This document shows, piece by piece, positions 1 to 6,464 of a DNA stretch of 19,824 bases. Position 1 is the first letter of the stretch. Each line of letters opens with the position of its first letter. Below the pieces are notes generated by a model. The model ran no database searches, was not told where the DNA came from, and worked only from the letters and a program-made list of their open reading frames with translations. The stretch is from the NCBI GenBank assembly GCA_002344795.1, contig DDUM01000074.1, forward strand, positions 1 through 19,824, written 5' to 3'. Both the position numbers and the translations under genes were made by a program. Source of the DNA: Flammeovirgaceae bacterium UBA2338. Its GTDB lineage: Bacteria > Bacteroidota > Bacteroidia > Cytophagales > Cyclobacteriaceae.

Positions 1-60
1 TACTAAAATCCCAGCCACTTACCAAACTACGACACACTTCAGTTAAAACCTGATACATTG

Positions 61-1057
61 ATGCTGTCAGAGTGCCTGGAAAGGTATGACTCAACGCAAT
101 TAGATTCTATTCGCAACCTGACGATCTCCCGTATAAAAAGCGAAGCTGACAACTCAGAGTATGTTCAAAGAGTCAATGCTATTCAGGATAAGTATTTAAC
201 AGCAGTTAAAAATGATTCCTTGCTTAAAGATGTGAGTGATCAACTTACACCAGAAGGCTCAAAGTGAGTTCGACCAACTTTCAAAAGCCAGTGAACTTGA
301 GGGACAACTTCATCAATACAAAAATTATGATCCCTGGGATAATGAGTATAAAGCAAAAGTTGACCAGTTAGCAGACTCAGCCTATGTAAGGGATCAATTG
401 AAAAGAAAAGCGGAAGATTTAGCGGCTGAATATTTGAGTGAAAATCGGGAATTATTGCAGGCTGCAAAAAACCGGATGGATGTTTTAATGAAGAAATATG
501 CCATTGTTCCTAACTCCAATGACCTTACTAGTGCCGTAAAGAGAACATCTTTGAAAGGACGACCATTCCGAGAGCGGTTATTAGTAGGAACTAATTTTCA
601 GGTTTTAAGCCTTGAGCCGCTCGCTATCGACTTCTCGCCATTGTTAGGGTACAAGTTTAATTCAAATTTTGTAATGGGTGTGGGAGGAACCTATCGCCAA
701 ACTTTCAGTGACTCTTTACCTTCAATATCCCCTGATGTTTTGGGGTATGGAGTATTTGCCAGGTACGCAGTGATCCATAACTTTTTTGCTAATGTGGAGT
801 ATTCTGTAAATGCAGTTAAAAGAGTCAACTCTGAGGTATTAAATGGTAGAACTAATGAGAAAATTTTGATTCTTGGTGTCGGACGTAAATTTTTAGTGCA
901 TCAGAAAGTAGACATGACAGTTATTGTTGGATATAATTTTCTGCATACCACGAACAGTGCCTTGTATAGAAGCCCTTGGAGTGTGAAGGTTGGTTTTCAA
1001 ACAAGTGATATGGCTTTTCTCAGGAAGAAACCAAACGCCAGTCACTTAATAAGATGA
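61..1057 (+). pseudogene. Coiled-coil/outer-membrane-barrel protein, frameshifted and possibly 5'-truncated
   Basis: Two overlapping frames (61-267 and about 236-1057) together make one protein. The first part is a charged helical region. The second continues it (ending near AAKNRMDVLMKKYAI) and then gives a beta-rich C-terminus with alternating aromatic strands, like an outer-membrane barrel. The frames break at about 233-240, where GTGA is tandemly duplicated (gat-gtga-gtga-tcaac). Removing one copy restores the continuous reading KDVINLHQKAQ, so a 4-bp duplication explains the frameshift. The segment GRPFRERL...DF.P.LGYKF matches GKPLRERL...DFNPYLGYRF in the intact gene at 18253-19650, so the two are paralogues. 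The frame is open upstream from position 7 with a stop at 4-6 and no signal peptide is seen, so the true N-terminus is missing or lies in another frame. A sequencing error at the duplication is the main alternative to a genuine pseudogene. Confidence 0.65.
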
Positions 1058-1174
1058 GATTAAGTTATGTTGACTCTTTTAGTGAGTTTCTAAAAATACA
1101 CTCTTATTGGCCTCGTTTGATAATTTGAAACCAATAGTCCAAACCAATCGTTGCTTGCTTGGAGTAATTTTATT

Positions 1175-1426
1175 ATGAAAACGTTTTTACATTTTAGTAC
1201 ATCAAGACCTCAGAATCCAGATATAGTTTTTGTTAAACTGCATCCCGAGAATGAGAATGAGAGGAAACTATTGGATGAGAGTAATGATATAGACACAATA
1301 GAGCTTTATTATCATATTGCAGTGCAGGAGAAGTTACCTGGTTATGTGGTGTTGAGGATTATTGATATGAGTTTGTGGCCTCATGCTGCAGAGCTTAGTG
1401 TTCAGAAGATTATTGGAATAGGTTAA
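1175..1426 (+). CDS. Small hypothetical protein (83 aa)
   Basis: This is an open frame starting MKTFLHFSTSRPQN and ending VQKIIGIG. ATG 1175 is preferred over an upstream start at 1151 because a GGAG motif lies about 10 nt before it and the protein then begins with an ordinary MKTF. The composition is acidic and mixed alpha/beta, with no membrane segment and no motif I recognise. It lies between a broken barrel gene and a C-terminal scrap of another barrel gene in what looks like a decayed Rhs-associated island. It could be an orphan immunity gene or a fragment of a larger gene, but nothing in the sequence proves either. Confidence 0.4.
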   Translation: MKTFLHFSTSRPQNPDIVFVKLHPENENERKLLDESNDIDTIELYYHIAVQEKLPGYVVLRIIDMSLWPHAAELSVQKIIGIG

Positions 1427-1468
1427 CAAGTACCATCAGCCCTTTCGCAAGATTTTTGATCATAATGC

Positions 1469-1543
1469 TTGATGCTGAGTATGCGGATAGGGATTGAATA
1501 CAAAATTCCTAAAAGGGCGCCAAAGGAGCCGGGCATAAAGTAA
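1469..1543 (+). pseudogene. C-terminal remnant of a second barrel-protein paralogue
   Basis: Translation from ATG 1481 gives MRIGIEYKIPKRAPKEPGIK followed by a stop. This closely matches the last residues of the intact barrel protein at 18253-19650 (MRIGVEYKIPKKKPKAQ). The matching frame is closed by a stop just upstream at 1463-1465, so only the final beta strand and tail survive. It is not the end of the 61-1057 gene, which has its own complete C-terminus. The scrap therefore records another copy of this family that was deleted or recombined away. Confidence 0.7.
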
Positions 1544-1557
1544 ATTAGAGCATTCAA

Positions 1558-1606
1558 TTATAGCTCTACAATAACTGGATCATTTTGATACCGATACTTT
1601 TCATTG
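1558..1606 (-). pseudogene. Displaced 3' end of the metallophosphoesterase gene
   Basis: Reading the minus strand leftward from the IS boundary and joining it to the main gene through one copy of the ATTG target duplication gives ...ASLLNEKYRYQNDPVIVEL and a stop at 1558-1560. A tail of the NAS-LLNE-Y...P-x-x-x-EL kind is normal for calcineurin-like phosphoesterases of this group. This is therefore the original end of the gene at 2857-3438, cut off by the insertion. Confidence 0.8.
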
Positions 1607-1631
1607 TGAAAGCTTCCCCAAAAGTTGTCAC
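1607..1631 (+). repeat. IS3 left terminal inverted repeat (IRL)
   Basis: This is the outer end of the IS. It matches the right repeat over about 25 nt with one gap and a few mismatches. Shared blocks are TGAAAGCT, CCCC, AGTT and GTCAC. Confidence 0.85.
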
Positions 1632-1669
1632 GATTAAAACTAGAGAATAATCGTTAAACTTAAGGGAAA

Positions 1670-1936
1670 ATGAAAAAGACAAAATTCACCGAAAGCCAAA
1701 TCATTGGCATTCTCAAAGAGCAAGAGCACGGCAAAAAGATGATTGACATTTGCCGCGAACACGGTATCAGCCAAGCCACCTTTTATCAGTGGAAGAGTAA
1801 GTATTCCGGGATGGATGTTAACCAGCTTAAACGGGTTAAAGAACTGGAAGCTGAATTAGCTCAATACAAAAAGATTGTAGCTGAGCAGACGCTTCACATT
1901 ACTGTTTTGAAGGATATCGTTGAAAAAAAGCTTTAG
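1670..1936 (+). CDS. IS3-family transposase OrfA (HTH_Tnp_1)
   Basis: This 88-residue protein starts MKKTKFTESQIIGILKEQEHG. It carries the helix-turn-helix of the IS3/IS911 OrfA family (ICREHGISQATFYQWKSKYSG, about residues 28-48), which binds the IS ends. A leucine-zipper-like helix follows (about 53-86). The start is ATG 1670, 63 nt inside IRL. The 3' end contains A-AAA-AAG (1924-1930), a classic minus-1 slippery heptamer just before the OrfA stop. Slippage moves ribosomes into the orfB frame to make the OrfAB transposase. Confidence 0.92.
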   Translation: MKKTKFTESQIIGILKEQEHGKKMIDICREHGISQATFYQWKSKYSGMDVNQLKRVKELEAELAQYKKIVAEQTLHITVLKDIVEKKL

Positions 1937-2847
1937 GGCCTGTCGAGAAGCGGGAACTGATAGCATATGCTCAACAGCATCATGGCATCAGCCTTCGCCA
2001 GGCCTGTAAGCTGACCGGAACACATCCGTCAGTAGTCCGCTATAAACCCAAGCCTAAAAATGATGAACCCATACGCGAACAGCTTCGGCAACTGGCCGAT
2101 ATGCACACACGCTGGGGCTTCTGGATGATGTATCATCGTTTACGTGCTCTGCAGTACTTGGATAATCATAAACGCATTTACCGCATCTATACCGAGATGA
2201 AACTTAATCTTCGCAGAAAATACAAAAGAAGACTTCCTGTGCGTATTCAACAGCCTTTAAGTCAGCCGCTTCATCATAATGTTACTTGGTCGATGGACTT
2301 TGTTCATGATGGTCTTTTTCAGGGTAAATCCTTTCGATGCTTTAATGTGATTGATGACTTCAACCGGGAAGTTCTCACCATTAGCATCGATACAAGTCTG
2401 ACTAGCTTACGGGTAATCCGTGAATTAAATCGATTGTTGGAATGGCGGGGTAAGCCAATGCAGCTTCGGGTGGATAACGGCCCAGAGTTTATTGCACAAG
2501 CCATGGAAGATTGGTGTGAGCAACATGGTATTGAACTGGTATTCATTCAAAAAGGTAAGCCGCATCAGAACGGCTATATCGAACGCTTCAACCGTACATT
2601 CCGAGATGAAGTGTTGGATGTATTTGCATTTGAAAATTTGAATCAGGCGAGGCTATATACCCAAGCTTGGATGTGGGTTTACAACAATGAACGACCACAC
2701 AGCTCGCTCGGCTACCTAACACCTACGCAGTTCATGTTGAAATATGGAAAACTCCATCATCCGCACAAGACCGCAGCGGAGTTTCCCACATTCCAACAGG
2801 ATAGCAATTACAATTGGAAATTTATACTTTCGAATGTGACTAACTAA
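1930..2847 (+). CDS. IS3-family transposase OrfB (DDE integrase), made by -1 frameshift
   Basis: In the minus-1 frame, reading continues from the slippery site as ALGPVEKRELIAYAQQHHG without a stop to 2847. The catalytic rve domain shows the DDE triad in MDFVHDG, RVDNGPEF and GKPHQNGYIERFNRTFRDE. An internal ATG at 2101 opens the longest conventional ORF but would lose the HTH_21-like N-terminal part. That part is open from 1930, exactly 57 codons earlier, so the fusion product OrfAB is the likely transposase. The C-terminus (HSSLGYLTPTQFMLKYG) is typical, and the stop overlaps IRR at 2845-2847. No disabling mutation is seen. Confidence 0.9.
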   Translation, partial: ALGPVEKRELIAYAQQHHGISLRQACKLTGTHPSVVRYKPKPKNDEPIREQLRQLADMHTRWGFWMMYHRLRALQYLDNHKRIYRIYTEMKLNLRRKYKRRLPVRIQQPLSQPLHHNVTWSMDFVHDGLFQGKSFRCFNVIDDFNREVLTISIDTSLTSLRVIRELNRLLEWRGKPMQLRVDNGPEFIAQAMEDWCEQHGIELVFIQKGKPHQNGYIERFNRTFRDEVLDVFAFENLNQARLYTQAWMWVYNNERPHSSLGYLTPTQFMLKYGKLHHPHKTAAEFPTFQQDSNYNWKFILSNVTN

Positions 2848-2859
2848 GGGGAGCTTTCA
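2836..2859 (-). repeat. IS3 right terminal inverted repeat (IRR)
   Basis: On the minus strand it begins TGAAAGCTCCCC and pairs with IRL. Its outermost three bases also supply an accidental stop codon (TGA) for the phosphoesterase gene that the IS entered. Confidence 0.85.
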
Positions 2860-3438
2860 ATTGAGCAGGCTGGCATTTATAAAGGTAGTCTGTCCGATTA
2901 GCCTTTGCCCATAAGCCTCATGAATATGTCCACAGATCAGTAGTTTGGGCTTAATCTTTTCAATTTTTGCTAACAGCGATGGACATCCACAATGTTGACC
3001 ATTTACGTTGGCGTCCAGAATTCCATAAGGTGGCCCATGAGAAATCAGGATATCAACGTCTGGCGGAATTTTGCTTACATGCTTTTCAATATCCTCACCA
3101 GGGTGGCGATTGAATGCCCAATTAAGAAAGTATGGGGTAATGGGTGTGCCGTATATCTTAAAACCTTCAACTGTGATGCAGGATTCCTGTAGGTAAATGA
3201 CATTCTCCGGGATCAATCCTTTAGCCGTTTCCAGGTCATGTTCAAATAGAAAGTCGTGGTTTCCGGCAATAAATACCTTGTATTTAAATTCATGTTCGCT
3301 AAACCATTTTAGAAAATCCTTAATCTGAGACTCGGTTCCTCCAGCAGACACGTCTCCTGCATGAATGAGAATGTCACCGGAAGGTAGTCCAACATCATAG
3401 TGTCGGCCATGTGTATCACTAATACAGACTATTTTCAT
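2857..3438 (-). CDS. Calcineurin-like metallophosphoesterase, last 14 residues lost to the IS
   Basis: The start is ATG 3438, giving MKIVCISDTHGRHYD. An upstream in-frame ATG at 3480 adds 14 residues that do not look like part of the fold. The metal-binding motifs of the metallophosphoesterase family are in order: DTHG, GDVS, GNHD, SHGPPYG and CGHIHEAYG. They indicate a dinuclear-metal cytosolic phosphohydrolase of the small MPPED-like group; the substrate cannot be told. The frame now ends ...FINASLLN with a stop borrowed from the IS. The native ending lies beyond the IS at 1558-1606. The missing segment follows all metal ligands, so the protein might fold, but the final strand is normally part of the sandwich. 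It reads away from the transposon module. Confidence 0.85.
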   Translation of the reverse strand: MKIVCISDTHGRHYDVGLPSGDILIHAGDVSAGGTESQIKDFLKWFSEHEFKYKVFIAGNHDFLFEHDLETAKGLIPENVIYLQESCITVEGFKIYGTPITPYFLNWAFNRHPGEDIEKHVSKIPPDVDILISHGPPYGILDANVNGQHCGCPSLLAKIEKIKPKLLICGHIHEAYGQRLIGQTTFINASLLN

Positions 3439-3512
3439 TAATAATTTGGGGGCTAGCCTATTGCAACCATCGTTTTGCAAAATTTATTTTCCTGCCTCTG
3501 GAATTTTTATAG

Positions 3513-3586
3513 TTCGTCTAAAAAGCTCCGATTTGTCGGTATCGCAATCCATTCCAACAGGTCTCACCAATTCGTCTAAAAAGCTC
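3513..3586. repeat. Direct repeat of TTCGTCTAAAAAGCTC
   Basis: An exact 16-nt copy occurs at 3513-3528 and 3571-3586, spaced 58 nt. Both copies are followed within two bases by GATTT. A weaker relative, AAAGCTCAGATTT, lies in the sigma/tnsA divergent region near 6332. They may be protein-binding sites. They are too long for a simple target duplication. Confidence 0.5.
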
Positions 3587-3635
3587 TGGATTTAAAAACC
3601 TTCGAAAATAAGCAAAAATCGAGGTTTTTGTTTTT

Positions 3636-3800
3636 CAGTCGCGAATACTTGGTTCACAAGTCGCGTTTAGTACGCATCAGTCGCATTAAGTCTGAGAAAT
3701 GACAGATTTATGTCATTTCTCTTTCCATTTAGGACTAATTAGGTGATTTGGCCGCCTTTTTTTCTAGTTTTTGCGACTTTTACCTAAGTATCTGCGACTG
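3636..3800. repeat. Array of ~21-bp repeats, in direct and inverted orientation (candidate TnsB sites)
   Basis: Plus-strand units start at 3636 (CAGTCGCGAATACTTGG), 3658 (AAGTCGCGTTTAGTACG) and 3678 (CAGTCGCATTAAGTCTG), spaced 22 and 20 nt. Two units point the other way: read on the minus strand, 3800-3780 is CAGTCGCAGATACTTAGG and 3779-3764 is AAGTCGCAAAAACTAG, spaced 21. The outer pairs form a roughly 38-bp imperfect inverted repeat enclosing 165 bp. Tandem sites of about 20 bp are how TnsB-type transposases mark Tn7-like ends, and a tnsB gene lies 3.4 kb away. Inverted clusters within one end are unusual, and an iteron-like origin or a small non-autonomous element is an alternative. Confidence 0.55.
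3694..3721. promoter_or_regulatory. Perfect 11-bp dyad in the repeat array
   Basis: GAGAAATGACA, a six-base loop GATTTA, then TGTCATTTCTC. The arms pair perfectly over 11 bp. There is no GC-rich stem or T-run as in a normal intrinsic terminator, so a protein-binding dyad is preferred. It overlaps the end of the third 21-bp repeat. Confidence 0.5.
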
Positions 3801-3869
3801 AGTCTTAAAAATTCACAACTAAATAAGACTGCGCAAAACATTCGATTTTAGCTATTTACGCATAATTTT

Positions 3870-3886
3870 TTTCGAATTACTCGAAA
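3870..3886. promoter_or_regulatory. TTTCGA-N5-TCGAAA dyad, possible operator
   Basis: This is a perfect six-base inverted repeat with a five-base spacer. It lies 49 nt upstream of the ATG at 3936, in AT-rich sequence where a promoter would be expected. Length and spacing fit a small HTH dimer site. There is no other evidence. Confidence 0.3.
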
Positions 3887-3935
3887 CTTGGCTTCACTAT
3901 ATATCTTTGGTAATCAACTTAAAAATGGATATCGA

Positions 3936-4343
3936 ATGAAGTCATTACTTTATGAGCACCTAGTAAAGACAGCTTATAATACGGAAAGGTATGGAGCGCG
4001 TGGGAAAGCGGATGCCAATGTGTATAGAGATATGGAGCATGCTTTACGTGAAGTTGAGCTCCAAAAGGAAGCAATCAAAAAAGGTCAGATGCCTATATCG
4101 ACAAAGTCGATTGAAGACCTTGAGTACGAAGCCAGAGTTTATATTGCTAAGGTTCGGGGTAATGTATCTGCGGCAATAAGTGAAGCTTTACGAAATACAA
4201 ATCTCAAATATTCATCCGAGGAGATAAAGCAGAATTTAAAAGGTCTTCAATCCAAACTTAACATCAATGAATATAACAAGGATGTGATAGATAATGTAAT
4301 TTCTGAAGTTTGGGACATATTTAGGGAGAACAAATTGGCTTAG
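3936..4343 (+). CDS. Hypothetical helical protein (135 aa)
   Basis: ATG 3936 (MKSLLYEHLVKTAYNTERYG) is chosen. An in-frame TTG at 3888 would add 16 residues and start next to the dyad. The protein is charged and almost wholly helical, with no signal peptide, membrane span or motif I recognise. It lies inside the Tn7-like module, convergent with the ImmA/IrrE operon (98 nt between stops), and downstream of the repeat array. As the first gene inside the presumed left end it could be cargo or an accessory DNA-binding factor. Neither is shown by the sequence. Confidence 0.5.
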   Translation: MKSLLYEHLVKTAYNTERYGARGKADANVYRDMEHALREVELQKEAIKKGQMPISTKSIEDLEYEARVYIAKVRGNVSAAISEALRNTNLKYSSEEIKQNLKGLQSKLNINEYNKDVIDNVISEVWDIFRENKLA

Positions 4344-4417
4344 GTCGAGTTGCATTAAGCCTTCTCACTTTATCCTGATAGCGAAACAATTTTTCTTGAA
4401 GGAATTTGCACCATATA

Positions 4418-4445
4418 AATTCTTATTAATAGAATTGAGCTCAAT
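4418..4445. terminator. Weak hairpins between convergent genes
   Basis: AATTCT, seven bases, AGAATT (4418-4436) is followed by the 12-bp palindrome ATTGAGCTCAAT (4434-4445), which overlaps the stop of the minus-strand peptidase gene. The position between convergent genes suits a bidirectional terminator. The stems are short and AT-rich, so the call is weak. Confidence 0.25.
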
Positions 4446-5250
4446 CCTCCCAAACCACACTCAAACCAAAGTCATAATCACGGATGTAGTTGCAGTATTC
4501 AAGCATTACAAGATTGTCCTGCGGGTGGGTTAAGAACCAGGTAGATTTGTCAATCTCCTGAAGAGTTTCTAATGACTTATTTGATTTGAAAAATTGACCC
4601 ATCACCGAATCTGGTGGTGGTGGTAAGTTAGAAGTTATCCGGAGTTTATACTTTGTCCATCCGGGAATAAACTCGTGGTCAGCAGACTCCATACTCTGCG
4701 ATAATTTCCACCATTTTATTTTGTTTTTTTTCGTTGCGATAACACACACAGGATGGACATTAGCCTTCAGTATTTTTAGGATAATGGCTGTATGTGTAAC
4801 CTGAAAGGTTTCCGCTAATTGCTTGATAAGCTGTGGCCCAAACTTTTTCCCCTTGCACTCCTGAATGAATAAATGTGTTGGCATCAACAGCTCGGAAGCA
4901 AAGTCGTTAGCTTCCTTTTCGTGGCTACCGGATTGATACCAATTGCAAAGCTCATATTGGGTATCCGCAGGTGGTTGGATGTTTTTATGTAATTCAAAAT
5001 GCCCAAGTTCATGGGCTGCAGTGAACCGCTTTTTTCCCGTCCCGACAATATTCTTATTAATGGAGATGACTGATTTCCCATTGAAGGTAACAATTCTCCC
5101 ATCCATGCTGTCGAGCTCTACCTCTTCATAATAAGCTCCCCTTGCCTGAATAATAGTTTGCAATTCTGTAGACGTAAGAATCCCGATTTCGTTGAGCCCA
5201 AACTCGGAAAGTATTTTTTTTGCTGTGGCTTCAGCTTTCGAGAGAAGCAT
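4441..5250 (-). CDS. ImmA/IrrE-type zinc metallopeptidase with C-terminal extension
   Basis: This is a 269-residue protein. The catalytic HEXXH is HELGH at residues 80-84, and the third ligand is probably Glu113 in EKEANDFASELLMP, the normal ImmA/IrrE layout. The peptidase domain ends near residue 165. About 100 further residues (from VHPVCVIATKK) form a mixed alpha/beta C-terminal domain, as seen in longer IrrE-like proteins. Known members cleave a DNA-binding repressor or regulator and so activate mobile elements (ImmA of ICEBs1) or stress genes (IrrE). It is the last gene of a minus-strand operon, 8 nt after a small helical protein and downstream of a sigma-70-like gene. The likely role is proteolytic control of that regulator. 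The substrate is inferred, not seen. Confidence 0.88.
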   Translation of the reverse strand: MLLSKAEATAKKILSEFGLNEIGILTSTELQTIIQARGAYYEEVELDSMDGRIVTFNGKSVISINKNIVGTGKKRFTAAHELGHFELHKNIQPPADTQYELCNWYQSGSHEKEANDFASELLMPTHLFIQECKGKKFGPQLIKQLAETFQVTHTAIILKILKANVHPVCVIATKKNKIKWWKLSQSMESADHEFIPGWTKYKLRITSNLPPPPDSVMGQFFKSNKSLETLQEIDKSTWFLTHPQDNLVMLEYCNYIRDYDFGLSVVWED

Positions 5251-5258
5251 AACGTGTA

Positions 5259-5654
5259 TTACCCTTCATTTTGTTCATTTTGATATTTAAGAAGAAAATA
5301 ACGCTCCAGAAATTCCCGTATCTCAGCTTCATTCATTGTTTCAAAATTTCGGTAGGCAAGGTTGATGTTATTGGTTTTAAGAAATTGACCAAAGTCAAAC
5401 TCGCTGCTCAATAGTTTGTCAACTTCTGATTTCGCACGTTGAAGGAGATTTTTTCGAAGTTCAAGGAAATTCTTCTGGGTTGACTCAGCCTCAAGCTTCA
5501 TCCTGATTCTTTTAATCTGCAGTAAGGTTTCATTAACCACTTGATCCGGGTCAAGTCCGGCCTCACGAAGTGTATTTTCGGATTCCTGATCTGATGAATG
5601 ATACAGGCAGTATTCATCAATTAATTTAATCAGTTTTTCATCAGCGCTTTTCAT
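5259..5654 (-). CDS. Small helical protein between sigma-like and ImmA genes
   Basis: This is a 131-residue, highly charged protein starting MKSADEKLIKLIDEYCLYHSS. It is predicted nearly all helical with a long coiled-coil-like stretch (about 45-90). There is no obvious HTH and no membrane span. It lies 15 nt after the upstream gene and 8 nt before the peptidase gene, so the three genes are probably co-transcribed. In ImmA systems the adjacent gene is usually the cleaved repressor, so this protein, or the sigma-like one, is a candidate substrate or partner. Not recognised as a named family. Confidence 0.6.
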   Translation of the reverse strand: MKSADEKLIKLIDEYCLYHSSDQESENTLREAGLDPDQVVNETLLQIKRIRMKLEAESTQKNFLELRKNLLQRAKSEVDKLLSSEFDFGQFLKTNNINLAYRNFETMNEAEIREFLERYFLLKYQNEQNEG

Positions 5655-5669
5655 ATCTTTTCTTGATTA

Positions 5670-6248
5670 CTATTTATTAAGTATTTTCTTGACTATTCTC
5701 ATGAACCTACGACTGCCATTGTTAAAATCATCAATACTGATGCCGAATTCCTTGCAGATACCCATTCGATTTGAAAGACTGAAATCATGAATGCAGACAG
5801 CGGTATAAATCTTTTTTACTACCTCGTCATCCTTTAGCGCATTTTCAATACTCTTAAGCATGATATCTCTATCGATTTTGGAAGAATCATTGACCGGAAA
5901 ATTTCGTAATACTTCTTCCGGATGCTGGTGTGGAGTACTAATTAGGTGATTCTCTTCTAAAGACTCAAGGAAGGTTTTCCTTTCCTTTCTTTGGTATGGA
6001 AGTAAGTCATTATAGATTGATCTTCTAACCAGGCTCCTTAGAAACATCTCGTGTTCTAATGTAGTAATATAAAGCTGATCTTTTACACGGAGATATCGCT
6101 CAATAGCATCGTATACATAGTCCTTATAGCTTTTTCCCCGTTCATTTATTTCCCGCTTGTACAGAATTTTATATTGACTGTATGCAAAGGCATATAAATT
6201 TCGAAGTATTCTGGCTCCATCTGTAGTGTCAAATTGAATTCGATCCAT
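5670..6248 (-). CDS. Sigma-70-like regulatory protein
   Basis: This 192-residue protein starts at ATG 6248 (MDRIQFDTTDGARILRNLYAFAYSQ). A longer frame to 6281 would run into the left half of the dyad and is less likely. The order of parts resembles a small sigma factor. A helical N-terminus with EHEMFLRSLVRRSIYNDLL resembles region 2. A loop rich in Pro and His follows. The C-terminal helices with GICKEFGISIDDFNNGSRRFMRIVKKIL, near residues 160-188, look like a region-4 HTH. The match is by pattern only and lacks the strongest sigma signatures, so a divergent HTH regulator is possible. It heads the operon that ends in the ImmA-like peptidase and is divergent from tnsA, placing it to control both. 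Confidence 0.6.
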   Translation of the reverse strand: MDRIQFDTTDGARILRNLYAFAYSQYKILYKREINERGKSYKDYVYDAIERYLRVKDQLYITTLEHEMFLRSLVRRSIYNDLLPYQRKERKTFLESLEENHLISTPHQHPEEVLRNFPVNDSSKIDRDIMLKSIENALKDDEVVKKIYTAVCIHDFSLSNRMGICKEFGISIDDFNNGSRRFMRIVKKILNK

Positions 6249-6264
6249 CTTACAATAGTATAAT

Positions 6265-6392
6265 GCTAACGAACAGGTCAAATATTACCATCTGGATTGA
6301 AAAATATTTGAAAATTTCCTTATTCAAACCATAAAGCTCAGATTTTTTAAATTTTTTAGGGCAGTATGGTAACATTCATGGGTCTTGTTAGC
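6265..6392. promoter_or_regulatory. Bipartite inverted operator in the divergent sigma-like/tnsA region
   Basis: On the plus strand 6265-6291 reads GCTAAC, ten bases, AATATTACCAT. On the minus strand 6392-6366 reads GCTAAC, ten bases, AATGTTACCAT. The two half-regions share 16 of 17 fixed bases at identical spacing and face each other across a 74-nt AT-rich centre. The left copy is 17 nt upstream of the sigma-like ATG and the right copy is 73 nt upstream of the tnsA ATG. The arrangement suggests that one regulator binds both sites and sets both promoters, perhaps by looping. Confidence 0.6.
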
Positions 6393-6464
6393 AATAAGCA
6401 TGTGTAGGCATAAAATCAAACATGCCTAATTACCTAGTTCCTATTGTTTAACAAAATCTATTCT

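Larger units (their letters stand above)
1607..2859 (+). mobile_element. IS3-family insertion sequence (complete)
   Basis: The element is bounded by imperfect inverted repeats: 1607-1631 begins TGAAAGCTTCCCC, and 2836-2859, read inward, begins TGAAAGCTCCCC. Both end in GTCAC. The flanks carry a 4-bp direct repeat ATTG (1603-1606 and 2860-2863), consistent with an IS3-type target duplication. It carries orfA and a frameshifted orfB with an intact DDE triad, so it looks functional. It interrupts the 3' end of a metallophosphoesterase gene. The length of 1253 bp and the 4-bp duplication suit the IS407-like subgroup, although the subgroup is inferred from protein flavour only. Confidence 0.93.
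3439..3935. other. Repeat-rich non-coding region between phosphoesterase and Tn7-like module
   Basis: No convincing gene is present in about 500 bp. The region holds a duplicated 16-mer (3513-3528 and 3571-3586), a possible element-end sequence (3541-3554), an array of about 21-bp repeats (3636-3698 and 3764-3800), an 11-bp perfect dyad (3694-3721) and a TTTCGA dyad (3870-3886). The density of short repeats is unlike any other stretch in the window. It would suit a transposon end or a replication or regulatory control site. Confidence 0.6.

Noticed and set aside
2101..2847. OrfB starting at ATG 2101 as a separate intact protein
   Set aside because: The frame is open back to the slippery site and encodes the expected N-terminal region, so the frameshift product is preferred.
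3600..3810. Repeat array as a CRISPR
   Set aside because: Units are about 21 bp, nearly contiguous, degenerate and in two orientations. There are no spacers and no cas genes.
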